Shown piece after piece: positions 34,144-43,151 of a DNA stretch of 64,000 bases; within the stretch, counting starts at the first letter, position 1, and each line of letters starts with the position of its first letter. Location: contig JAKQKQ010000190.1 in the NCBI GenBank assembly GCA_029560585.1, positions 32,221 through 96,220 of the forward strand. Reading direction: 5' to 3'. The position numbers were made by a program, and so were the translations under genes. The notes below the pieces were generated by a model, which saw only the letters and a program-made list of their open reading frames with translations, was not told the DNA's origin and made no database searches. Source of the DNA: Verrucomicrobiota bacterium. Its GTDB lineage: Bacteria; Verrucomicrobiota; Verrucomicrobiia; JADLBR01.

Positions 34144-34362
34144 CTCAAAAAGAGGGCGTATCGGTCGGGTAGCGAAGGGCTTGCGCCCTTCGGCGGTGGC
34201 CATGGGAAAGATGCCCATGCCACGGTCCTGTGGCACGGGCGTCCCGCCCGTGGCGCGAGGGCCGAAACCCGAATGTTGGTAAAATCGCCTCTGGCGATCG
34301 GCTTCGCTACGAATTTTCTTCCCCGGTGGTGACCTGCCGCACCCGGGGCCCGCCCATAGAGA
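34141..34362 (+). repeat. Dispersed modular repeat, type A copy 2
   Basis: Starts with TAGCTCAAAAAG, whose TAG is the stop codon of the CDGSH gene. It continues with GTAGCGAAGGGCTTGCGCCC, CATGGG...CCCATG and CACGGGCGTCCCGCCCGTG palindromes, then GCTTCGCTACGAATTTTC and TTCCCCGGTGGTG. It aligns with the minus-strand copy at 8650-8839 over most of its length. This repeat fills the gap before hisC; I see no gene in it. Confidence 0.85.
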
Positions 34363-34393
34363 TCGCCGGGCTCCTCGCCGCCACCCTTTTCGC

Positions 34394-34421
34394 TTTTGCT
34401 GGGCGCGGCGCCCGATAGACT
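34394..34421 (+). promoter_or_regulatory. Candidate promoter of the hisC-plsC operon
   Basis: TTTTGC (34394-34399), 16 bases and TAGACT (34416-34421) just upstream of AGGGG and ATG 34433. The -10 is identical to that proposed at 4819. The transcript would start very near the ribosome-binding site. Confidence 0.33.
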
Positions 34422-34432
34422 TCAGGGGCAAA

Positions 34433-35569
34433 ATGCAAAACACAGAACTGCCCCCAGTGAATGCGTGGCTGCGAGCGCTGCACCCGTACGAGACCGGCAA
34501 GCCGATCGATGAGACGGCACGCGAACTCGGCCTCGACCCAGCCCGCATTGTCAAACTCGCATCCAACGAGAATCCCATCGGTCCCTCTCCAATGGCGCTC
34601 GCCGCGATGCGCGACGCCGCTGCCATCGCCCACATTTATCCCGACGGCGGCGGCTACCACCTGCGCCGCGCGATCGCCCAGGCCAACGGCGTCTCGATGG
34701 AAAACGTCGTCCTCGGCAATGGCTCAAATGAGATCATCGAACTGCTCGGGCACTGTTTCCTGACCCCTGGCGCAGAGACCATCGCCGCCGAGCACGCATT
34801 CGTCGTCTATAAGCTGATGTCGGAACTTTTCGGTGCCCGCTGCATCGAGGTGCCCGATCCCGGATTCCGGCACGACCTGCGGGCCATGCTCCGCGCCATC
34901 ACGCCCGCCACGCGACTGGTCTTCATCGGCAATCCAAATAATCCCACCGGCACGTGCATCGACCAAGACGAACTGGATGACTTCATGGAGCGGTTGCCCG
35001 CCCATGTCGTTGCGATCATCGACGAGGCCTACAGGGAATTCATGGACGAGCCGCCCGATAGCCTTTCCTATGTCCGCGACGGCCGCAGTGCGGTCGTCAT
35101 GCGCACATTCTCCAAGAGCCAGGGCCTCGCCGGACTGCGCATCGGGTACGGGGTGATGCCAGCTCACATCGCGCAGTGGCTGCAGCGCGCCCGCCAGCCT
35201 TTCAACGCAAACGCCATGGCCCAGGCCGCCGCCCTCGCCGCCATCGCGGATACCGAACACCAGCGCCGCACCAAGGCCATCGTCGACGAAGGTCGCGGCC
35301 GCCTCGAGTCTTTCCTTTCTGGCGCCGGCATCCAGTTCGTCCCCTCCTCAGCCAATTTCGTCCTCATGAAGGTCGGCAACGGCAGGGCGGTCTTTGACGC
35401 CCTCTTGCGCAAAGGGGTCATCGTCCGTCCCATGGATGGCTATAAACTTCCCGACTGGATCCGCGTCTCGATCGGTACCCCGACCCAGATGGACACCTTT
35501 TTCGAGGCCCTGGCCCAAGCACTCGGTCGGCCAATGATCGCACCGACCGCTTCGGCCACCGCCAAATAG
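34433..35569 (+). CDS. hisC: Histidinol-phosphate aminotransferase
   Basis: A 378-residue PLP enzyme of the HisC group, class II aminotransferase fold. KLASNENPIGPSP near the N-terminus, VLGNGSNEIIELL, FIGNPNNPTGTC and IIDEAYREF are conserved; the PLP lysine is in RTFSKSQGLAGLRIGYG. In this operon with tyrA and aroA it could also transaminate phenylpyruvate or hydroxyphenylpyruvate, a known side activity of HisC-like enzymes. It starts after AGGGG and is followed by tyrA after 14 bases. Confidence 0.93.
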   Translation: MQNTELPPVNAWLRALHPYETGKPIDETARELGLDPARIVKLASNENPIGPSPMALAAMRDAAAIAHIYPDGGGYHLRRAIAQANGVSMENVVLGNGSNEIIELLGHCFLTPGAETIAAEHAFVVYKLMSELFGARCIEVPDPGFRHDLRAMLRAITPATRLVFIGNPNNPTGTCIDQDELDDFMERLPAHVVAIIDEAYREFMDEPPDSLSYVRDGRSAVVMRTFSKSQGLAGLRIGYGVMPAHIAQWLQRARQPFNANAMAQAAALAAIADTEHQRRTKAIVDEGRGRLESFLSGAGIQFVPSSANFVLMKVGNGRAVFDALLRKGVIVRPMDGYKLPDWIRVSIGTPTQMDTFFEALAQALGRPMIAPTASATAK

Positions 35570-35583
35570 GGGAATCGCGCACT

Positions 35584-36435
35584 GTGAACCCGAGGCCGGA
35601 AAGCGACACGGTGGCGGTTCTAGGGCCCGGCCTCTTGGGCGGTTCCCTCGCGATGGCCCTGGCCGATCGGTCGGTGAAAGTCAGGATCTGGGGTCGCAGG
35701 ACAAGTGTGGTCGAAGAACTTGACCGCCGCTGCCCCAAGGCATTCGCCTCCACCGACCTGGCCGCCGCGGTCTCGGGCGCCAACGTCGTCGTCCTCTGCA
35801 CCCCGATCGGCGCCATGGCCGAAATCACCTCGCGCATCCTTCCCCACCTGAAGGACGGCGCCGTCGTGACCGACGTCGGAAGCGTCAAGGCCCCGGTGGT
35901 GACCAGACTCGAGCCGATCATCGGATCGGCGGCACACTTCGTCGGCAGCCACCCGATGGCCGGAGGCGATCAGGCCGGCATCGAGCACGCCAGGGCCGAC
36001 CTCTTTCGCGACGCCGCGTGCATCGTCACCCCCAGCCCCCGCAGCAACCCGGCCGCGGTTCAACGCGTCACGACCTTTTGGGCCTCCCTCGGTTGCCGGC
36101 TATTCCAGCTCGCCCCGGACGCCCACGATCGCGCCATGGCGCTCGTCAGTCACCTGCCTCATCTCGCCGCCGCTGCCCTCGTCCACGCCGCCGCGCGCGC
36201 CGACGCGGCGGCCCTCGATCTCGCCGGACCCGGTTTTCGCGACTCCACCCGCATCGCCATGGGATCGGCCGAGATGTGGGATGAGATCCTCCGCGAAAAC
36301 GGCACGGCCATGACCGACGCCATACGGGCCTTGCGGTCCGAGCTGGATGCTGTACAAAGCGCCCTTTCCCGAGGGGAGAGCCTGACCGCGTTTCTCGCAG
36401 ATGCGCGCGCGACCCGGCTCCGCCTCCGGAGATAA
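35584..36435 (+). CDS. tyrA: Prephenate/arogenate dehydrogenase
   Basis: A 283-residue TyrA. The NAD-binding GPGLLGGSLAMAL is at about residue 14. The catalytic region has 'VGSHPMAGGDQAGIEHA', and a helical C-terminal dimer domain includes SHLPHLAAAAL. It converts prephenate (or arogenate) in tyrosine synthesis. No ACT domain follows, so feedback control, if any, is different. GTG 35584 is the start; it lies between hisC and aroA. Confidence 0.93.
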   Translation: MNPRPESDTVAVLGPGLLGGSLAMALADRSVKVRIWGRRTSVVEELDRRCPKAFASTDLAAAVSGANVVVLCTPIGAMAEITSRILPHLKDGAVVTDVGSVKAPVVTRLEPIIGSAAHFVGSHPMAGGDQAGIEHARADLFRDAACIVTPSPRSNPAAVQRVTTFWASLGCRLFQLAPDAHDRAMALVSHLPHLAAAALVHAAARADAAALDLAGPGFRDSTRIAMGSAEMWDEILRENGTAMTDAIRALRSELDAVQSALSRGESLTAFLADARATRLRLRR

Positions 36436-36442
36436 CTGGAAC

Positions 36443-37747
36443 ATGAGCGAGATCCGCCTCAGGCGCATCAAGAAGATCGCCACCCGAATCCGCGTGCCCG
36501 GTGACAAGAGCATGTCACACCGGGCCGTCATGCTCGCCGGCCTCGCCAAAGGCACATCCCGAATCGCCGGCTTCCTGGCCGGCGAGGATTGCGCGCGCAC
36601 GCTCCGCGCGATGCAGGCCCTCGGCGCCGAAATCGAGTCCGAGGATGGCACCAACCTAGAGATCACTGGCACAGCCGGAGACTGCCGACAGGTTCTCGAG
36701 ACAATCGACTGCGGCAACTCCGGCACCTCCCTCCGGCTGCTCTCCGGAATCCTGGCCGGACAGCCATTCTCGTCGCGGCTCTCCGGCGACGCCTCGCTCA
36801 ATTCGCGCCCCATGGACCGCATCACCAAGCCGCTGACCGAAATGGGCGCCCTCATCAAAAGCGAAAACGGCAACGACTGCGCCCCGCTTCTTATTCAGGC
36901 CAGCCGCCTCCACCCCATCGATCACCAAACCCCGGTCGCCAGCGCCCAGATCAAGTCTTGCGTCCTCCTGGCCGGCATGTTCGCCGAGGGCACCACGTCG
37001 GTCTCGGAACCCAACCAATCCCGCGACCACACCGAGCGCATGATGCGCCACTTCATGCTGCCGATCCGCAGCGAAGGCCTCACCACCTTCATCAATGGCC
37101 TCAGCATCCCAACCGCCAGAGACTTCAGCGTGCCCGGGGATTTTTCCTCCGCCGCATTCTGGATTGCCGCCGCCGCCGCCCTGCCCGGCTCGCGCCTCGT
37201 GGTGGAAAACCTCGGCCTGAACCCGACGCGCACCGGGCTCATCACCGTCCTGCTGCGCATGGGCGCGCAGATACGCGAGAATCTCGATGCCGGCGACCAG
37301 ATCGAACCCCGGGGCACCGTCGAGGTCCGCGGCGCCCCGCTCCATGGCACGATCATAGAGGGCGCGCTCATCGCCAACGTCATCGATGAAATCCCCATCA
37401 TCGCCGCTCTCGGCGCCCTCGCCGATGGCACCACCGTGATCAGGGAGGCCAGCGAACTCCGCTTCAAGGAAACCGATCGCCTCGCGGCCATCGCCACCAA
37501 CCTCGCCGCCTTCGGTGTGCCGGTGGACGAGACCCCGGACGGCCTCGTCATCCAAGGAGGTTCTCCCCTCGCCGGGGCCACCGTCGATAGCTTTGGAGAC
37601 CATCGCATCGCCATGGCATTCGCCGTGCTCGGCCTTTTCTGCGAGGGCGAAACCCGCATCCTCAACACCGACTGCATCCGCACGTCGTACCCTGGATTCG
37701 AGCGCCAGCTCGCGTCCCTCCGCCGGAGGCATCGGCGGCACGCATGA
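36443..37747 (+). CDS. aroA: 3-phosphoshikimate 1-carboxyvinyltransferase (EPSP synthase)
   Basis: A 434-residue AroA, sixth step of the shikimate pathway. 'RVPGDKSMSHRAVMLAGLA' (substrate-binding Lys and Ser), NSGTSLRLLSGIL, SAQIKSCVLLAG and SFGDHRIAMAFAV are the expected motifs. ATG 36443 follows tyrA by seven bases and its 3' end overlaps cmk by ATGA. The upstream in-frame codons lie inside tyrA and are not used. Confidence 0.97.
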   Translation: MSEIRLRRIKKIATRIRVPGDKSMSHRAVMLAGLAKGTSRIAGFLAGEDCARTLRAMQALGAEIESEDGTNLEITGTAGDCRQVLETIDCGNSGTSLRLLSGILAGQPFSSRLSGDASLNSRPMDRITKPLTEMGALIKSENGNDCAPLLIQASRLHPIDHQTPVASAQIKSCVLLAGMFAEGTTSVSEPNQSRDHTERMMRHFMLPIRSEGLTTFINGLSIPTARDFSVPGDFSSAAFWIAAAAALPGSRLVVENLGLNPTRTGLITVLLRMGAQIRENLDAGDQIEPRGTVEVRGAPLHGTIIEGALIANVIDEIPIIAALGALADGTTVIREASELRFKETDRLAAIATNLAAFGVPVDETPDGLVIQGGSPLAGATVDSFGDHRIAMAFAVLGLFCEGETRILNTDCIRTSYPGFERQLASLRRRHRRHA

Positions 37748-38409
37748 ACCCCGTCATCGCAATCGACGGCCCCTCCGCCTCCGGCAAGAGCACCGTGGCT
37801 CGCCGCGTCGCCGCCCAACTCGGTTTTGTCTACGTGGACACCGGCGCCATGTATCGTGCGGTCACCTGGCGCCTCCTCCACGAGGGCATCGACCCCGCCA
37901 AAACCGCCGCCGTGGCCGCCTTCTCCGAACGCATGGACTTCCACGCCATCATCAAAGGCGGCACCACCCGCCTCGAATGCAATGGCCCGATCGATCCCGA
38001 CGCCCTCCGGTCCCCCGACGTCTCCTCTGCCGTGGCGCTCGTCGCCCGTGTGCCGGAGACCCGCGCCAGGCTCGTGGCCGAGCAGCGCTCCCTCCGCGCA
38101 CTCGCACCCCTCGTCATGGAGGGCCGGGACATCGGCTCGGTCGTGTTCCCCAACACCCCCTACAAGTTCTATCTGGACGCTAGGCCCGAAGTCCGGGAAG
38201 CACGCCGCCATCTGCAGGGTGAAGAGGACGCCATCAATCGGCGCGACAACATCGACCGCAGCCGGGCCGTGGCACCCCTCCGGGTCGCGGATGATGCCCG
38301 CGTGATCGATTCCTCGTCCCTCTCGATCGATGAGGTCGTGGCCGCCGTCTGCTCGGCCCTCGACACTGCCGGATTGCAATGCCGACCGACGGACAGCCAT
38401 GCGTCATGA
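37744..38409 (+). CDS. cmk: Cytidylate kinase
   Basis: A 221-residue CMP/dCMP kinase. The P-loop is GPSASGKSTVARRVA (about 9-23), followed by VDTGAMYRAVTW. The conserved VMEGRDIGSVVFP and the FYLDARPEVREARR region lie further on. Its position after aroA and before a plsC-like gene is a widespread arrangement. Starts and stops overlap both neighbours by four bases. Confidence 0.97.
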   Translation: MNPVIAIDGPSASGKSTVARRVAAQLGFVYVDTGAMYRAVTWRLLHEGIDPAKTAAVAAFSERMDFHAIIKGGTTRLECNGPIDPDALRSPDVSSAVALVARVPETRARLVAEQRSLRALAPLVMEGRDIGSVVFPNTPYKFYLDARPEVREARRHLQGEEDAINRRDNIDRSRAVAPLRVADDARVIDSSSLSIDEVVAAVCSALDTAGLQCRPTDSHAS

Positions 38410-39053
38410 GCCAAGTTGAATCGGACGGCCTCCAGGCCCGAACCTACTCCCCCCTCTGGTACAACGTCGGCAAGACGGCGTTCATATGGATCTACCGGAT
38501 TGCCTTCCGCCTCAGGGTCCACGGCGCCGAGAACATCCCCCCCCGGGGAGGCTTTCTGATCGCCTCAAACCACGAGAGCTACCTCGATCCAGCCCTCATC
38601 GGCGTCGCTTTCCCATACCCGATCCATTACTTCGCCAGAAAGACCCTCTTCGATGGCCCGATCTTGGGATTCCTTCTGCCACGGGTCAACGTCCTGCCTA
38701 TCGAGCAAGATCGACCCGATATCCGCGGCATCCGTAACGCGATTCGGACCGTCGAATCCGGGCAACCCCTCGTGGTATTCCCCGAGGGTTCGCGCAGCCC
38801 CGACGGCCAACTCCAGCCTGCCGAACCGGGTGTCGGTTTGCTCGTCGCCAAGGCCAGCGCGCCCGTTCTCCCGGTGCGCATCCGCGGCGCGCACGCCGCA
38901 TTGCCCCGCGGATCTGGCAGAATCCACTTCCGGCCGCTCAGTCTCACGATCGGCCCGCTCATGAAACCCCCGGTCCCGGCGCCGGGCCTCCGGGGCCAAG
39001 ACGCCTATCGGTCAGTCTCCGACCAGATCATGGCGGCCATCGCGTCGCTCTGA
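38406..39053 (+). CDS. plsC: 1-acyl-sn-glycerol-3-phosphate acyltransferase (PlsC)
   Basis: A 215-residue membrane-associated acyltransferase that makes phosphatidic acid. Motif I NHESYLDP (NHxxxxD), motif III VVFPEGSRSPDG and the motif IV proline region (APVLPVRIRGA) are present, after a hydrophobic N-terminal segment. ATG 38406 overlaps the cmk stop codon and is preferred over a codon inside cmk. It is the last gene of the operon starting with hisC. Confidence 0.92.
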   Translation: MSQVESDGLQARTYSPLWYNVGKTAFIWIYRIAFRLRVHGAENIPPRGGFLIASNHESYLDPALIGVAFPYPIHYFARKTLFDGPILGFLLPRVNVLPIEQDRPDIRGIRNAIRTVESGQPLVVFPEGSRSPDGQLQPAEPGVGLLVAKASAPVLPVRIRGAHAALPRGSGRIHFRPLSLTIGPLMKPPVPAPGLRGQDAYRSVSDQIMAAIASL

Positions 39054-39219
39054 GACGAGAATGGCCGAAGGCCGCGACATCGGACACCTGCCCGACCGAT
39101 CATCCCGCCTACGATGTTGCCATGGGCCGCCGCATCTGGTACCCTCTTTCGGGCTGGGCGACACCAAGTTGCAAGGCAAAGCCAGACCCCAGACCGAGAA
39201 AGACGCAGGTGATGGCCGC

Positions 39220-41523
39220 ATGGAACCGTCATTGATGGACGCCCAGCTCTACATCTCCCAGATCGACCTCATGATGGAGGGCCTCGATGAGGCAAGGCAA
39301 CTGGTCCTGACGGGCGAGGTCGGCGCGGCAACCGAATGGCTTGGGGCCCATCTCCGCGGCCGAGTCCGCGCCTTCCGGCCCATGGCCTGGAGGCACGTCG
39401 ATGCCGAAGATTCCCTCAAGAAGGCCACCCTGACCCTCGATGGCAAAGTCGCCCTGCTCAATGCCCCCCTCCTCGAAATCGGCCGACCCATCAACTGGCT
39501 GATGCGCGCGGACTCGGACCCCAACTGGACCCAGCAGCTTTCCGAACAGGAATGGCTCGCCCCCCTCGTGCACGCCTACGAACAAACCGGGGATGACCGA
39601 TTCGCGGCACGCTGGCTCGAGATCGTCGAAGATTTCCTCGACCATCACGACTATGGCTGCGAGGCGCTCGATTTCACCCCCTCTAAACCCATGGTCTTCG
39701 CCGAAGGAAGCGGCGAGGCAAACGGGGAGGGATTCTATCGGCAGCCGGACGGCCGCCGCTCGGACCGCGGATCATGGACGGCACCGATTTGCGCCAGGCG
39801 GGCGCGCAGCTGGCTCCTCGGACTTTCGCGGATCGGTGGCAATACCCTCATCGAAACCAAGAGGCTCTTCCGGATCCTCTCCTCCATCGTCGGCGAGCAC
39901 ACCCAAGTGCTCATCAACAATCCCCATGAGGATTCCCCTTCCGATTTCGCCCTCGGCGCCGCGGCGCTCCTCGAGATCGCCATCATCCTCCCGGAGTTCA
40001 GCTCGGCGAATGCCGCCTTCACGATCGCCTTCGACCGAATCGAACATTCCATGCGCCGGCACATGTTCGCCGATGGCAGCGATGTCGAGCAGTCGCTCGA
40101 GAACAACGCCGAACTCGTCTCGCTGCTAAAGGGAATCCTCGAAATCCTGGGCGATGCCCCCCGCCCTCGACGCATGCCGCTGCACGATGCCGCCCGCAGG
40201 CGCATCCGTTTCCTCGCTTACGCCGCCACCCCGCTGCGCCAGATGGCCCGCGTCGGCCAGACCTGGCACATCGATCTCGAGCCCCTGTTCCGGGAGTGGA
40301 CCGACTTCTTCGAGCTGGACGATGTCCGCTTCATTGCGACATCTGGCAAGGAGGGCGCCGAGCCGCCCGCCAACTCCGCGGCCATGCCCTTCGGGGGCTA
40401 CATCGCCATGCGCAGCGACTGGGAGAAGGACGCCCACTTCCTCCTGTTCAAGACAAGCGACTTCGGCGCGGGCCTCATGCACGAGGACTGCCTCAGCGTC
40501 AATGTCACCGCCGGCGGGCGCGACCTTCTCGTCGACTCCGGCCATTTCAGCCTCAATCAGCAGGCCGAGCGCGACCGGCTGATGAACGAATACGCGGTCT
40601 CGAGCCTGGCGCATAACACCCTGATCATCGACGGTGCCGGCCAATGCCGGAGGGGCATGCGCCAGACCGGCCGCGCCCCAGACCTGCGCGCCGCCGAAGC
40701 CGCGCCCCTCCAAAACCGCTACCTCCGCGGCCAGTTCTTCGAGTACGCCGAGGGCGAGTACGCGGATGGCTACGGGGCCGGTGGCAACATCCATGCCCGC
40801 CACCAGCGCCGGGTCCTCTGGCTGCGCGGCCGCGGCTGGATCGTCCTGGATACGCTCCGGACAAAGGGAGAACACGACTTCGCCCTCCTCTGGCACCTGG
40901 GCCCGGATTTTCTGGAAAATGACGTCGCTTCCAGCGAGGAATTCATGTCCGTCTGGACGGAATCCCCCGGGCAGAATCTCGCCCTCCATTTCCTGAGCGG
41001 CACCGCCGTCCACATCGATCTGTTCCGCGGGCAGGAGTCGCCTCCACGCGGCTGGTGCTTCCGCTCCTATGGCGAACGCGTCCCCAAGACCGACGTCCAG
41101 GTCTCATGGAGGGGCGAGGAGAACCAGATCATCGCCACATACATACAGCCCTATGGCCCGGAAAGCCGCCTTGCGGGCCCCGTCCGCGTGGCACTCGGCC
41201 CCGACGGTGAAGTCCTCGAATTCCAGATCGATTTCGAGGACGGCATCACGTTCGAGGGCCATGCCGCCATCGGGGCGAAGAATCTCTCCGTCATGGGCCT
41301 GTCCGGCCAGGCAGAACTCGTCGTCGCCGCCCGCCTCAAGGATGAACCCAATTGCGTGGGCATCTTTGGCGCCGACAGGTTCCCCCTCGGGAAACGCGCG
41401 GTCAGCGGCAACATCGAGGCACGTCACAAGACCGGTGCCGAGTGGGACCCCAAGGAATTCGACGCCATGTTTGCGCTCGGCGGCGGTCCGGCCACCCCGG
41501 TGGACTCGCTCAAGGCGCCTTGA
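39220..41523 (+). CDS. Heparinase II/III-like polysaccharide lyase
   Basis: A 767-residue protein with an alpha/alpha toroid N-terminal domain (about 30-390; 'LNAPLLEIGRPINWLMRADS' is the family entry motif) and a C-terminal beta domain of the Heparinase_II_III type (from FGGYIAMRSDWEKDAHFLLF; HEDCLSVNVTAGGRDLLVDSG). The family cleaves uronic-acid polysaccharides such as heparin or alginate. No signal peptide is visible from ATG 39220 or the alternative ATG 39235, so it may be cytoplasmic and linked to polymer turnover. The last 14 bases overlap the convergent TolC-like gene. Confidence 0.83.
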   Translation: MEPSLMDAQLYISQIDLMMEGLDEARQLVLTGEVGAATEWLGAHLRGRVRAFRPMAWRHVDAEDSLKKATLTLDGKVALLNAPLLEIGRPINWLMRADSDPNWTQQLSEQEWLAPLVHAYEQTGDDRFAARWLEIVEDFLDHHDYGCEALDFTPSKPMVFAEGSGEANGEGFYRQPDGRRSDRGSWTAPICARRARSWLLGLSRIGGNTLIETKRLFRILSSIVGEHTQVLINNPHEDSPSDFALGAAALLEIAIILPEFSSANAAFTIAFDRIEHSMRRHMFADGSDVEQSLENNAELVSLLKGILEILGDAPRPRRMPLHDAARRRIRFLAYAATPLRQMARVGQTWHIDLEPLFREWTDFFELDDVRFIATSGKEGAEPPANSAAMPFGGYIAMRSDWEKDAHFLLFKTSDFGAGLMHEDCLSVNVTAGGRDLLVDSGHFSLNQQAERDRLMNEYAVSSLAHNTLIIDGAGQCRRGMRQTGRAPDLRAAEAAPLQNRYLRGQFFEYAEGEYADGYGAGGNIHARHQRRVLWLRGRGWIVLDTLRTKGEHDFALLWHLGPDFLENDVASSEEFMSVWTESPGQNLALHFLSGTAVHIDLFRGQESPPRGWCFRSYGERVPKTDVQVSWRGEENQIIATYIQPYGPESRLAGPVRVALGPDGEVLEFQIDFEDGITFEGHAAIGAKNLSVMGLSGQAELVVAARLKDEPNCVGIFGADRFPLGKRAVSGNIEARHKTGAEWDPKEFDAMFALGGGPATPVDSLKAP

Positions 41524-43126
41524 ACGCGATATCGAGGCGCATCAGCAGGGTGCCCTCCTGATGCGCGAGCTCCACAACCGATTTCTGCCAGTCCGCATAG
41601 GCCCGGAGTTCGTTGCTGCGCGCGAAAGCCAGATCCCTTTGCAACTGCGCCACCACGAACGTCGTCGACGCGCCGGCATTCAACTTCTCTTGCTCCGCCA
41701 TCAGTGATTCGTACGCGTACTGCCGCGCCTCCCGCGCCGCGTCCACCTTCTTCTCGTTAGCCAGCACGGCCTGCGCCGCGTTGTCCACCTCCACGATGAT
41801 GTTCTGCTCCATCTGCTTGACCGCCAGCACGGCCTTCTCTTGCTCGAGTAGCGCCCGCTTCTTCTCCCCCCGCTCCTTGCTCATCCCAAGCGGTATCGTG
41901 ACCTCCACGCCCACGGACCAATCCCGATCATACGCGTCGACGGTCGTCTCGTACGATTCGTCGATGGAATCCTGGAGTCCCAGCAGCCTATAGCCACCAA
42001 AGGCATTCAAGTAGGGCAGCAGCGCATTCTTCGCCTTCCGGAGGTGGATGCCCGCCTGCTCCAGGCGCAGGCGCTTGTCCACGAGATCCGTCCGGTACTC
42101 GAGCGCGTGCACCACGTTCAGGACCGGGTCCGCGAACGAGGGCACCGGGGGAAGTTCCGTCGGCACCATCCGCGTTTGAAGATATGGCCCGACGTCCCGG
42201 AACATCAGCCTCTTGAGATCGTTCTGTGCCTCCCGGAGCGCCCTGTCGGCCTCGATGACGTTCTGCGTCTGGGTCGCGACCTCGGTCCGGGCCTGCGATA
42301 CGTCCAGGGGGGACATGACGCCGATGTTCACGCGCGTCTCGTTGTCCTTCAGTAACTGGGTCGCCAGATCGAGGGCCTCCTGGCGAGCGGTCTGATTATC
42401 GCGGCGGAAAATCAGCTCGACGTAGGCATTCAGCACATCGGCGACCGTCCGGCTCACCTGGTACTGTAGTTGGGCATCCGCGGCCTCCGCGCCCTTGCGC
42501 GCGATTCGTATCTCGGCCATCTGCACGCCGGGACCCGCGTCCCTTAGCAACGGTTGCGTGAGGGTGATGCCCAGATCGCTGCTCCACCGGCTCTGAAAAT
42601 TCGCGGCCACCCCCTCGTGGTTGTTTGCCGCCGACGCAATGTCATAGGATAGCCCCGTCGGAAGCAATCCGCCGAGGGACCCCTCATATCGTGTGTACTC
42701 ATTCTCGTCCGACCGCCTGCCGCCCGGAATCCGGTCCGCGGGAAAGATGGGCGATGTCGCGTCCTCCCACTCGGCGGACATCCCCAGCGAGGGCTCGAAA
42801 CGACCGCGCGCCGCCATCCAGTCCGCCCTTTCCAGCTGGGGCGCAATCCGATCAACCTGCAGCTCGAGGTTCTCCTCAAGCGCCCTGGCGATGCAATCCT
42901 TCGGACTGACGCTCATGACCGCCGACGAATCATCGGTGGCCGCGGGCGGCGTGCTGGGCGCGGCGGGCGCCGTCCCCGGGCTGGCGATTGCCGCACCGGG
43001 ACCCGCGGGTGGCGTTCCGGGATCCACCGGTGGCGCCGCCCCGAAAAGTGAGGCCGCTATCAGCGCTGTGAAACTGGCGCCAGACATTGCCGCCTTGTAT
43101 AGACGGTTCCGGATGCGATATCCAGC
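41510..43126 (-). CDS. TolC-family outer membrane efflux protein
   Basis: A 538-residue protein with a signal peptide and a Pro/Ala/Thr-rich segment (about 25-65), then two outer-membrane efflux protein repeats with long amphipathic helices: 'IARALEENLELQVDRI' opens the first and VVHALEYRTDLVDKRLRLEQA the second. It forms a trimeric channel for type I or RND export, but no membrane fusion or inner-membrane pump gene is adjacent. GTG 43126, preceded by AAGGGG, is chosen; ATG 43171 overlaps obg and ATG 43087 is possible. Confidence 0.85.
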   Translation of the reverse strand, partial: AGYRIRNRLYKAAMSGASFTALIAASLFGAAPPVDPGTPPAGPGAAIASPGTAPAAPSTPPAATDDSSAVMSVSPKDCIARALEENLELQVDRIAPQLERADWMAARGRFEPSLGMSAEWEDATSPIFPADRIPGGRRSDENEYTRYEGSLGGLLPTGLSYDIASAANNHEGVAANFQSRWSSDLGITLTQPLLRDAGPGVQMAEIRIARKGAEAADAQLQYQVSRTVADVLNAYVELIFRRDNQTARQEALDLATQLLKDNETRVNIGVMSPLDVSQARTEVATQTQNVIEADRALREAQNDLKRLMFRDVGPYLQTRMVPTELPPVPSFADPVLNVVHALEYRTDLVDKRLRLEQAGIHLRKAKNALLPYLNAFGGYRLLGLQDSIDESYETTVDAYDRDWSVGVEVTIPLGMSKERGEKKRALLEQEKAVLAVKQMEQNIIVEVDNAAQAVLANEKKVDAAREARQYAYESLMAEQEKLNAGASTTFVVAQLQRDLAFARSNELRAYADWQKSVVELAHQEGTLLMRLDIAFKAP

Positions 43127-43151
43127 CACTTGCGCGCGCCCCTTCGGCCGA

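Noticed and set aside
35600..36070. Minus-strand frames opposite tyrA
   Set aside because: Antisense to a clear dehydrogenase; no start signals or homology.
37600..38400. Long minus-strand frame opposite aroA/cmk
   Set aside because: Antisense image of two conserved enzymes with coupled starts; translation is Ala/Gly/Asp-rich without motifs.
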